Shown piece by piece: positions 1-4,993 of a stretch of 12,921 nt of DNA (position 1 is its first letter; each line of letters begins with the position of its first letter). The notes under the pieces are model-generated. The model was not told the origin of the DNA and did no database searches. It was given only the letters and a program-made list of their open reading frames with translations. The DNA comes from Clostridium sp. CAG:138 (lineage in GTDB: Bacteria > Bacillota > Clostridia > Christensenellales > CAG-138). The stretch spans positions 28,196-41,116 of the forward strand of contig FR879704.1 in NCBI GenBank assembly GCA_000435055.1, given 5' to 3'. Made by a program: the position numbers and the translations under genes.

Positions 1-166
1 GGAATGCCGATTGAACATAGTATGCGGCAAAATTTCCACCCTCAACGCGGGAAGCCGCATAAGCAAGAAAACATGAGTCCACGCCGCCCGAAAGCGCAAT
101 CGCCGCGCTGCCGATGTCCTTGAGCCTGTTCAAAAGTTTGCTGCATAGCCGTTCGGATTCGCTCAT
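1..166 (-). CDS. larE: LarE-like ATP-dependent sulfur transferase, 5' part (partial)
   Basis: Only the first 55 codons are inside the window; the gene runs off the left edge. The translation carries the PP-loop ATP-pyrophosphatase signature SGGVDS at residues 26-31, within IALSGGVDSCFLAYAA, preceded by a short helix rich in K and L. Family knowledge: PP-loop enzymes adenylate a substrate with ATP. LarE-type members give up a cysteine sulfur to build the nickel-pincer cofactor of lactate racemase. The short N-terminus before the P-loop and the following YYVQSAF strand suit the LarE-like branch better than MnmA or TilS, but the specificity-determining part is outside the window. I chose the ATG at 166 because AGGAGG lies about 8 bases upstream; another ATG at 173 abuts that site and is too close. 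A minus-strand promoter at 195-224 would drive it. The PP-loop call is firm; LarE is inferred. Confidence 0.7.
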   Translation of the reverse strand, partial: MSESERLCSKLLNRLKDIGSAAIALSGGVDSCFLAYAASRVEGGNFAAYYVQSAF

Positions 167-194
167 AGCCCATCCTCCTTTTTCACCCGCTTAC

Positions 195-224
195 ATTATA
201 ATGCCTGCCGCGCGGGTTTTGCAA
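195..224 (-). promoter_or_regulatory. Probable promoter of the larE-like gene
   Basis: Read on the minus strand, TTGCAA (224-219) is followed after 18 bases by a perfect TATAAT (200-195). Transcription would start near 188, about 20 bases before the ATG at 166. The -10 is consensus and the -35 matches at 4 of 6 positions. Confidence 0.5.
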
Positions 225-251
225 GAGCAAATAATAATGCGGCGGGAGAGG

Positions 252-470
252 TCAACCCTGCCCGTCTTTTTCGTCCGCCACATACTCGGCAATCTCGGAC
301 AGATCGCAGTTCAGTATGCTGCAAAGCTGATTCAGCGTGTAGGTGCTCACGCTGCCGTTTTTTCTCAGCCTGTCAAGCTGCCCTGTGCTGAAATTGTAGT
401 CCTTGATAAGCCTGTATTGCGACACACCCTTTTTCTTCATGGTTGCCCACAGCCTGTCAAACCGTATCAT
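252..470 (-). CDS. Small XRE (Cro/CI)-family helix-turn-helix regulator
   Basis: A 72-aa protein that is almost entirely one HTH domain: FDRLWATMKKKGVSQYRL, a turn, then FSTGQLDRLRKNGSVST and YTLNQLCSILNCDLSEIAEY. This is the five-helix order of the Cro/CI fold (HTH_26-like), with the recognition helix around residues 27-37 and the tail (DEKDGQG) probably disordered. Such small regulators usually bind palindromic operators near their own promoter as dimers. GGAGGG sits 7 bases before the ATG at 470, which fixes the start. The gene faces away from a strong plus-strand promoter at 519-547 and shares its -35 region, so it may autoregulate and control that promoter through the palindrome at 525-544. 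That role is inference; no toxin or phage partner is visible beside it. Confidence 0.85.
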   Translation of the reverse strand: MIRFDRLWATMKKKGVSQYRLIKDYNFSTGQLDRLRKNGSVSTYTLNQLCSILNCDLSEIAEYVADEKDGQG

Positions 471-496
471 TTCGCCCTCCGAACAAATTTTCGTTC

Positions 497-525
497 AATG
501 TATATTATTGCCTGCATATTGACAA
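497..525 (-). promoter_or_regulatory. Candidate promoter of the XRE regulator, overlapping a divergent one
   Basis: On the minus strand TTGTCA (525-520) is followed after 17 bases by TACATT (502-497), matching the consensus at 5/6 and 4/6. It would start transcription about 20 bases before the ATG at 470. Its -35 shares bases 520-524 with the -35 of the plus-strand promoter at 519-547, so the two promoters probably compete. Confidence 0.4.
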
Positions 526-547
526 TAGCCCGTATTCGGGCTATGAT
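519..547 (+). promoter_or_regulatory. Strong sigma-A promoter with no evident gene behind it
   Basis: TTGACA (519-524), a 17-base spacer, then TATGAT (542-547). The -35 is perfect and the -10 is 5/6. Transcription would begin near 554 and run into 555-771, where the longest ATG ORFs I can trace are under ten codons. It is divergent from the XRE gene. Confidence 0.6.
525..544. promoter_or_regulatory. Perfect palindromic operator candidate inside the promoter spacer
   Basis: ATAGCCCG, TATT, CGGGCTAT: 8-bp perfect arms around 4 bases. It fills the spacer of the plus-strand promoter and reaches into its -10. That placement fits a steric repressor site, and the neighbouring XRE protein is the obvious candidate to bind it (inferred). 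Confidence 0.5.
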
Positions 548-554
548 GCGAATC

Positions 555-706
555 AAGATAAACTAAGTTTGTGTTCAATAATGTCCGCATAAAAATATAT
601 TGAACAATGCGGGAGCTAATCCTCGGGAATTTTTGAAATTTAGCCGATAGGATAAGTAAAGAAACAATTTAAAGAGGCTGCGGCTTCGGTTTCAAGTCGC
701 GACCTC
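555..706 (+). ncRNA. Possible small RNA or untranslated leader (speculative)
   Basis: This part of the 301-base gap between the XRE gene and tRNA-Thr lies just downstream of a strong plus-strand promoter and lacks a credible ORF. It contains an inverted repeat with 9-bp arms (572-580 with 598-606), an alternative pairing CCGCAT/ATGCGG (585-590 with 607-612), and a 13-position hairpin (674-686 with 694-706, loop CGGTTTC, with two G-T pairs and one mismatch). No long T tract follows the last hairpin, so the 3' end is uncertain. I recognise no known riboswitch or sRNA family here. It could equally be the remains of a lost gene or a cluster of DNA operators. Confidence 0.2.
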
Positions 707-728
707 AAAATATATTTACCCGGCAATG

Positions 729-757
729 GTGACAAACTCAAAAAACTATGCTATAAT
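729..757 (+). promoter_or_regulatory. Promoter of the tRNA-Thr/tRNA-Pro transcript
   Basis: GTGACA (729-734), a 17-base spacer and a perfect TATAAT (752-757). It lies 14 bases before the 5' end of tRNA-Thr, the usual layout for a stable-RNA promoter. Confidence 0.75.
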
Positions 758-771
758 CCTTACTTGTGTAA

Positions 772-847
772 GCCAATGTAGCTCAGCTGGCAGAGCAGCG
801 CATTCGTAATGCGCAGGTCAAGGGTTCGAGCCCCTTCATTGGCTCCA
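772..847 (+). tRNA. tRNA-Thr (anticodon CGT)
   Basis: A full cloverleaf can be drawn: acceptor GCCAATG/CATTGGC, D arm GCTC/GAGC, anticodon stem GCGCA/TGCGC with loop TTCGTAA, T arm AAGGG/CCCTT with loop TTCGAGC, discriminator T and an encoded CCA (845-847). Anticodon CGT reads ACG (Thr). It is 73 nt plus CCA and lies 5 bases before tRNA-Pro, with which it is probably co-transcribed. Confidence 0.97.
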
Positions 848-852
848 TTAAT

Positions 853-929
853 CGGGGCGTAGCGCAGCTTGGTAGCGCGTTTGGTTCGGGACCAAAAGGT
901 CGGGTGTTCAAATCACCTCGCCCCGACCA
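853..929 (+). tRNA. tRNA-Pro (anticodon CGG)
   Basis: Acceptor CGGGGCG/CGCCCCG, D arm GCGC/GCGC with loop AGCTTGGTA, anticodon stem TTTGG/CCAAA with loop TTCGGGA, T arm GGGTG/CACCT (one G-U) with loop TTCAAAT, discriminator A and an encoded CCA (927-929). Anticodon CGG reads CCG (Pro). A strong hairpin terminator follows at 944-986. Confidence 0.97.
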
Positions 930-943
930 AAATGATATGCACA

Positions 944-986
944 ACAAGCCGCTGCAAGGCACAGAGCTTTGCAGCGGTTTGTTTTT
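944..986 (+). terminator. Rho-independent terminator after the tRNA pair
   Basis: A 14-position stem (944-957 with 969-982, one G-U) containing GCCGCTGCAA, an 11-base loop, then a run of five T (982-986). It closes the tRNA transcript. Confidence 0.85.
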
Positions 987-1026
987 GCTTTCAATCAGGG
1001 TACTGTTTTGTTTTTTGCCGATTCTC

Positions 1027-1055
1027 TTGACAACACACCTGCCGAACGATAGAAT
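1027..1055 (+). promoter_or_regulatory. Promoter of the yoaP-like gene
   Basis: A perfect TTGACA (1027-1032), 17 bases, then TAGAAT (1050-1055). The start would be near 1062, only about 16 bases before the ATG at 1078. This very short leader is why the coding start should not be placed at an upstream in-frame ATG such as 904, which lies inside tRNA-Pro. Confidence 0.7.
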
Positions 1056-1077
1056 TGAGCAAAAGGGAGGCTTTTTG

Positions 1078-1824
1078 ATGAACTATTTAAAAATCAACAA
1101 AGATAACATCGACAGGGAGCATATCTGCTGCGCCATGTCGGGCAAACAGAGCCTTGTTAAAAAAGAGTGGATGAAGCAGCGGTTCGACGAAGGCCTTGTG
1201 TTTTACAGGAGCGAGGAACGCGGCAAGTGTTTTATTGAGTATATTCCGGCGGAAAATGCATGGGTTCCAATCGATGCGGACGGATACATTTATATTAACT
1301 GCCTTTGGATTGCAGGTGCGCTGAAGGGACACGGATATTCCGAAGCTCTGCTTTCGGAATGCATTCGCGACGCCGAACGGCAAAATAAGCAGGGATTGTG
1401 CATCCTTTCCTCCGAGGGCAGAAAAAAAGAGTTTCTCTCGGATCCGAAATACTTGGCGCATAAGGGGTTCGTCGTTGCCGATACATCGGATTGCGGAATC
1501 ACCCTTATGTATTTGCCGCTGAAGTCAACTGCCGTGCCGCCGAAATTCAAAGAGTGTGCAAAACATCCGGCGGTTGAGGAAAAGGGGTTCGTGCTGTACT
1601 TCACGGATCAATGTCCCTTTACCTGTTACTGGGTGCCGAGGGTTCGGGAAGCGGCAAAGGCGCACGATATTCCGCTTAAGGTCATTCACATTACTGACAG
1701 GGAAGAGGCGCAAAATGTACCTGCGCCGGTCACGACTTATGCATTGTTCAGGGACGGAAAATTCGTGACACATGCGATACAGTCCGATAAAAAATTCCTT
1801 GCGCTTGCCGGAGTGCGGGATTAA
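1078..1824 (+). CDS. yoaP: GNAT acetyltransferase with C-terminal YoaP thioredoxin-like domain
   Basis: 248 aa, two domains. Residues about 1-150 form a GNAT fold, with a central beta strand YIYINCLWIAG (70-80) running into the acetyl-CoA loop LKGHGYSEALL (82-92). Residues about 171-245 match the YoaP domain: a thioredoxin-like strand FVLYF, then the motif CPFTCYW (C179, C183), and a late strand YALFRDGKFV. Family knowledge: YoaP-like proteins join an N-acetyltransferase to this domain; the substrate is unknown. GGGAGG lies 7 bases before the ATG at 1078, and a promoter at 1027-1055 leaves no room for a longer protein. It is a single-gene unit with a candidate terminator at 1910-1940. The architecture call is strong; the gene name is by resemblance to the Bacillus protein, and its biological role cannot be told from context. 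Confidence 0.8.
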   Translation: MNYLKINKDNIDREHICCAMSGKQSLVKKEWMKQRFDEGLVFYRSEERGKCFIEYIPAENAWVPIDADGYIYINCLWIAGALKGHGYSEALLSECIRDAERQNKQGLCILSSEGRKKEFLSDPKYLAHKGFVVADTSDCGITLMYLPLKSTAVPPKFKECAKHPAVEEKGFVLYFTDQCPFTCYWVPRVREAAKAHDIPLKVIHITDREEAQNVPAPVTTYALFRDGKFVTHAIQSDKKFLALAGVRD

Positions 1825-1909
1825 TTTTTTTGAAATGCAAAATAAAATTTAAATCAGCATACGGGAACACTTTAATTGGATAAAATCTGATTTCGGAAAA
1901 ACTTTTGAG

Positions 1910-1940
1910 CCTTCGGCGTGACAGTCGCCGAAGGTGTTTT
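1910..1940 (+). terminator. Likely terminator after the yoaP-like gene
   Basis: A perfect 9-bp stem CCTTCGGCG/CGCCGAAGG (1910-1918 with 1926-1934), a 7-base loop and TGTTTT after it. It lies 86 bases past the stop codon. A second weaker hairpin (1963-1970 with 1984-1991, AAACGGCG/CGCCGTTT) follows in the same gap. No clear sporulation-sigma promoter for spoVAD could be made out here. Confidence 0.6.
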
Positions 1941-2061
1941 GCATTTGAAACGAATCAATGAAAAACGGCGCCGCCTTGATTGCCGCCGTTTCGGCGCTTG
2001 ATGCATATTTTCCTCCGAATTGCTCAAAATAGCAGAAGAAAAAAGAAAAATCGGAGGCAAT

Positions 2062-3099
2062 ATGGGAATAATCGGAAGGCATTCGTTTGAGCTTTGCAGC
2101 AGGCCGCGAATAATTTCATCCGCAAGCTATGTCGGCGACAAAGAAGGGAAAGGCCCCCTGAGAGAATGCTTTGATAAAATTTGCCGCGACGATACCCTTG
2201 GGCTTGACTCTTGGGAGCAGGCGGAAAGCAGGATGTTCGAAAGCGCGGTTCGCGTGGCTCTTGCAAAAATAAAAAGGCAAAGCGATGATTTGAGCTGCCT
2301 TTTGGGCGGAGATTTATTGAATCAGATAATCTCCTCCGGCTTTGCGGCGCGGGAGATCCGTGCACCGTTCATCGGCCTGTACGGTGCGTGTTCAACCATC
2401 AGCGAGGGACTGATGCTCGGCGGAATGCTTGTTGACGGAGGCTTTGCAGAGCTTGCCGCGTGTGCCGCAAGCAGTCACTTTTCGGCAGCCGAAAGGCAGT
2501 TCCGCTATCCGCTGGAAATGGGCGTTCAGGCCGTTCCGAGCAGTCAGCGTACGGTCACGGGTGCGGGAAGCATAATCATTCAGGCGGCGGGTGAATTCCG
2601 TCCGGGTGCGGGCAATGTGTTTGAACATGTTGCACTTACGGGCGGCACCATCGGCAGCGTGGAGGATTTCGGCATTACGGATGCAAATAATATGGGGGCG
2701 GCGATGGCCCCTGCCGCGTTTAAAACGATTAAGACTCATCTTTCGGATTACTCGCGCAGGGTGGAGGATTACGACAGGATAATAACAGGAGATCTCGGCA
2801 TTTTCGGCAGCGATATGCTGTATGAACTGCTGCGCGGTGAAGGGATTGAAATTGCCGACAGGCATGAGGATTGCGGCAAGCTGATGTTCAGTCCGGAGCA
2901 AAATGTCAATTGCGGTGCGAGCGGCTGCGGCTGTGCGGCGACCGTAATGAGCAGTTGGTTCCTGCCGAAAATTGAATCCGGCGAAATCCGCCGCGTTCTT
3001 TTCCTTGCAACGGGTGCGCTCATGAGTCCTGTCAGCAGCCTTCAGGGTGAAAGCATTCCCTCAATTGCACATGCGGTTGTGATTGAGCATATTGATTGA
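2062..3099 (+). CDS. spoVAD: Stage V sporulation protein AD (SpoVAD)
   Basis: 345 aa, close to the family's usual 335-345. SpoVA proteins load calcium dipicolinate into the developing spore and release it at germination. SpoVAD is the soluble, inner-membrane-associated, dipicolinate-binding subunit with a thiolase-like fold. Diagnostic stretches are the N-terminal PRIISSASYVGDKEGKGPL, the thiolase-like loop LYGACSTISEG (107-116), CAASSHFSAAERQFRYP (134-150), the TVTGAGS loop and the C-terminal FLATGALMSP. I start at the ATG at 2062, 6 bases after GGAGG, because it gives the family-typical N-terminus; an in-frame ATG at 2020 would add 14 unconserved residues and has no ribosome site. spoVAE follows 83 bases downstream. 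The usual partner spoVAC is not upstream, where a terminator and an unrelated acetyltransferase lie instead. Confidence 0.93.
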   Translation: MGIIGRHSFELCSRPRIISSASYVGDKEGKGPLRECFDKICRDDTLGLDSWEQAESRMFESAVRVALAKIKRQSDDLSCLLGGDLLNQIISSGFAAREIRAPFIGLYGACSTISEGLMLGGMLVDGGFAELAACAASSHFSAAERQFRYPLEMGVQAVPSSQRTVTGAGSIIIQAAGEFRPGAGNVFEHVALTGGTIGSVEDFGITDANNMGAAMAPAAFKTIKTHLSDYSRRVEDYDRIITGDLGIFGSDMLYELLRGEGIEIADRHEDCGKLMFSPEQNVNCGASGCGCAATVMSSWFLPKIESGEIRRVLFLATGALMSPVSSLQGESIPSIAHAVVIEHID

Positions 3100-3182
3100 C
3101 CCAAACGGCGGTCGAATAAAAAAGCGGCAGAACAACAAAAACTGAGATTTGAAAACATAAAGAATTTGGACGGTTGAATTAA

Positions 3183-3551
3183 ATGAGCAGTATAACGGAT
3201 TATTTACTTGTTTTTGCAATCGGAGGTGCGATTTGCGTCATCGGACAGCTTCTTATGAGCCTGACACGGCTGACGCCTGCAAGGATCCTTGTGATTTTTG
3301 TTACGGCGGGGGTTGTGCTCACGGCTGTCGGACTGTATAAACCCATTGTCGAACTCGGCGGAGCGGGCGCAACAGTGCCGCTGACGGGGTTTGGGTATTC
3401 GCTTGCAAACGGCGCAATTGACGGCGCAATGAACGAGGGTTTGCTCGGTGCAATAACCGGCGGGGTGAAGGCAACCGCGGGCGGTATCGCCGCCGCAGTG
3501 CTTTTCGGGTACGCTTTTGCATTGATTTTTACGCCGAAAACAAAAAAGTAA
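3183..3551 (+). CDS. spoVAE: Stage V sporulation protein AE (SpoVAE)
   Basis: 122 aa, the normal length of the short SpoVAE (SpoVAEb) form. It is a polytopic membrane subunit of the dipicolinate channel. Hydrophobic segments are visible at about residues 6-27, 33-52 and 90-117, with a glycine-rich middle (GGAGATVPLTGFGYSLANGA) and NEGLLGAITGGVKATAGG, both typical of the family, and a lysine-rich cytoplasmic tail TPKTKK. The ribosome site is weak (GGACGG about 11 bases upstream), so translation may rely on a spoVAD-spoVAE transcript. It converges on the pantothenate kinase gene, with a shared hairpin terminator between them. Confidence 0.92.
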   Translation: MSSITDYLLVFAIGGAICVIGQLLMSLTRLTPARILVIFVTAGVVLTAVGLYKPIVELGGAGATVPLTGFGYSLANGAIDGAMNEGLLGAITGGVKATAGGIAAAVLFGYAFALIFTPKTKK

Positions 3552-3566
3552 ACACAGCGAAAGTAA

Positions 3567-3606
3567 ACACAGCCGGCTTCCGACAGGTGACGGAAGTCGG
3601 TTGTGT
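3567..3606. terminator. Bidirectional terminator between spoVAE and the pantothenate kinase gene
   Basis: A 16-position stem (3567-3582 with 3591-3606, two G-U pairs on the plus strand) around the 8-base loop ACAGGTGA. On the minus strand the stem is fully paired apart from the equivalent mismatches and is followed by TTTACTTTC, so it serves the leftward gene better. On the plus strand the trailing ATTGTCAATGTTT is a poor T tract. Confidence 0.75.
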
Positions 3607-3653
3607 ATTGTCAATGTTTGATGGATTGTTTAAAATACGAAACAACTGCCCAA

Positions 3654-4475
3654 TCAGTCAATGGAGTGAAGAGCGGCGCCGACAGCGGTGGCAAATGCTG
3701 CATTTTCCGGAACGATAAACTCAACGGGATAAAGTGTTTTAAAAAGCTCAATCATTGGCAAAAGCTCCCGCAGTCCGGTAAGCGCACCTGTCAAAATGAC
3801 TTTTTTGACAGAGGAGTTTTTGCAGGCAAAAACCGCAAGGGTCAAAATGGTCTGCAGCACCATATTGACAACGCCGAGAGCAAGATCACAATCGGTTGCG
3901 CTGTCCTTTACGTTTGCAAAGTTTGCGGCGGTGATTTCCGAACCGAGTTTTTCAATGTCATTCTTGGAAATATCGCCGATTGTAAGATCAACGTGTGAAA
4001 GGCTGCCGCGCTCCGCAAGCGCGCAAAGACTCTCGTGATCCGAGGCACCGGTAAGCTTTTTGCCGAGGCCGACGATGGTGCCGCCGCCGACACCGCTGCC
4101 GCCGATGTGGGAATAATCCTTGCCGTGGGCATGAATAAACGCTGTGCCGGTGCCCATGCTCACAACAACCGCTTCATCCAACCCGGCAAGAGCAAGCCCG
4201 CCCCGCGCGATCGCGGAAAATTCCTCAATGCGCTGAGTCGGAATGCCGTAAATGTCGCCCGAAAGATAGGATGAGCCGACGCCTGTCACAAGTATGCGTT
4301 CAACATCGCTGAGCGAGAACTTGTTGGCGTTGATATAATGTCCCAATGCGCCGTAAAGTGAGGTTATTTGATCGTAAGCGCGAACCGTCATTGTTGAAAT
4401 CAGTTCGCCGCCCGGAGTCAGTCCGACAATTTTTGTCGTTGAACCTCCAACGTCTATTCCGAGAATTATGCCCAT
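3654..4475 (-). CDS. coaW: Type II pantothenate kinase (CoaW / Fumble family)
   Basis: 273 aa, typical for bacterial type II PanK (about 265-280). It phosphorylates pantothenate with ATP, the first step of coenzyme A synthesis; this type is known for resistance to CoA feedback. It has the ASKHA-fold phosphate loop ILGIDVGGSTTK (4-15), the EEFSAIARGG segment (84-93) holding the acidic catalytic residue, the adenosine loop VSMGTGTA (105-112) and IGGSGVGGGTIVGLG (124-138), all hallmarks of the family. The start at 4475 is chosen because GGAGG sits about 6 bases upstream and the conserved N-terminus begins there. The frame stays open for 53 more codons to a TTG at 4634, but that extension is not family-like and is probably leader. 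A promoter at 4659-4687 gives a leader of about 175 bases. Confidence 0.92.
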   Translation of the reverse strand: MGIILGIDVGGSTTKIVGLTPGGELISTMTVRAYDQITSLYGALGHYINANKFSLSDVERILVTGVGSSYLSGDIYGIPTQRIEEFSAIARGGLALAGLDEAVVVSMGTGTAFIHAHGKDYSHIGGSGVGGGTIVGLGKKLTGASDHESLCALAERGSLSHVDLTIGDISKNDIEKLGSEITAANFANVKDSATDCDLALGVVNMVLQTILTLAVFACKNSSVKKVILTGALTGLRELLPMIELFKTLYPVEFIVPENAAFATAVGAALHSID

Positions 4476-4564
4476 TTGTGTTCCTCCTTGGTCTGCCCGA
4501 TACGCAGAATACGCACCTCTCGCGCCGATACATGCGCGGCTTTGCATAAAATCCTTAGGTAAAC

Positions 4565-4578
4565 GCTGATTAATCAGC
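4565..4578. repeat. Perfect 14-bp palindrome in the coaW leader
   Basis: GCTGATTAATCAGC is its own reverse complement, with TTAA at the centre. It lies between the coaW promoter and start codon. It could be an operator or part of a dispersed repeat; a single copy in this window cannot distinguish these. Confidence 0.5.
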
Positions 4579-4658
4579 ATCAAATGCAGCGCAGCGTCTC
4601 CTTGAATTGCCGCCCGCAAATACCGCTTAATCAATCGTCATATCCTGCCGATGTAACC

Positions 4659-4687
4659 ATTATAAAGCATTAATGCCGTATTGTAAA
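4659..4687 (-). promoter_or_regulatory. Promoter of coaW
   Basis: On the minus strand TTTACA (4687-4682), 17 bases, then a perfect TATAAT (4664-4659). Transcription starts near 4652. The 518-base stretch 4476-4993 therefore contains this promoter with its leader, an AT-rich segment at about 4688-4890 in which I see nothing convincing, and the cas promoter with the cas3 leader. Confidence 0.7.
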
Positions 4688-4892
4688 GACCAAAAGAAAC
4701 ATGCATAGTTTCGAAGAAAAAGGCAGAGCAAATGTCGGAGCGGAGCAGAATACGGCGAAATAATTCATAACGGCTGACAAATCTACGGCTATAATAAACA
4801 AAAATACACCTATGCAGCAAATTAAAAAACTTTCATCTTTTGAAAAACAGAGAACATGTACATAAATCAGCACAGCAAAAAAGCAAAAAACA

Positions 4893-4934
4893 ATTGACAA
4901 GACAAAAAATGCAGTATATACTTATCTTGTCGAT
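4893..4934. promoter_or_regulatory. Inverted repeat bracketing the cas promoter (operator candidate)
   Basis: ATTGACAAGA (4893-4902) and TCTTGTCGAT (4925-4934) are inverted copies with 9 of 10 positions matching, 22 bases apart. The left arm covers the -35 and the right arm covers the predicted start site near 4929. The centres are 32 bases apart, about three helical turns. Confidence 0.4.
4894..4922 (+). promoter_or_regulatory. Main promoter of the type I-C cas operon
   Basis: A perfect TTGACA (4894-4899), a 17-base spacer and TATACT (4917-4922, 5/6). It lies about 65 bases before cas3 transcription would need to begin coding, and no other strong plus-strand promoter is seen before cas3. 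Confidence 0.75.
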
Positions 4935-4993
4935 ACGTACAACAATAAATACGCTGAATAGTTTCGCATAAGGTTTTTTCTTTTAACGGAGGA

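Noticed and set aside
78..90. A 13-base match, on the minus strand, between the larE-like gene and the 3' half of the CRISPR repeat (CGGGCGGCGTGGA).
   Set aside because: These bases encode the SGGVD P-loop motif of the protein, and the match ends at the motif. There is no stem or repeat start, so it is coincidence rather than a stray repeat.
114..566. A 150-codon plus-strand open frame.
   Set aside because: It lies antisense to the larE-like and XRE genes, has no ribosome site and runs through their promoters. It is a shadow frame.
643..650. GCCGATAG, resembling a sigma-28 (flagellar) -10 element.
   Set aside because: The expected TAAA about 15 bases upstream is absent (CGGG there) and no flagellar gene is nearby.
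904..1077. A 58-codon N-terminal extension of the yoaP-like protein.
   Set aside because: It would begin inside tRNA-Pro and cross a terminator and the gene's own promoter. The ATG at 1078 has the ribosome site.
4638..4900. Two short minus-strand frames (60 and 76 codons) that look membrane-like.
   Set aside because: They lie in AT-rich DNA rich in A on the plus strand, which gives F, L and C codons by composition. Neither has a ribosome site, and they overlap each other in different frames.
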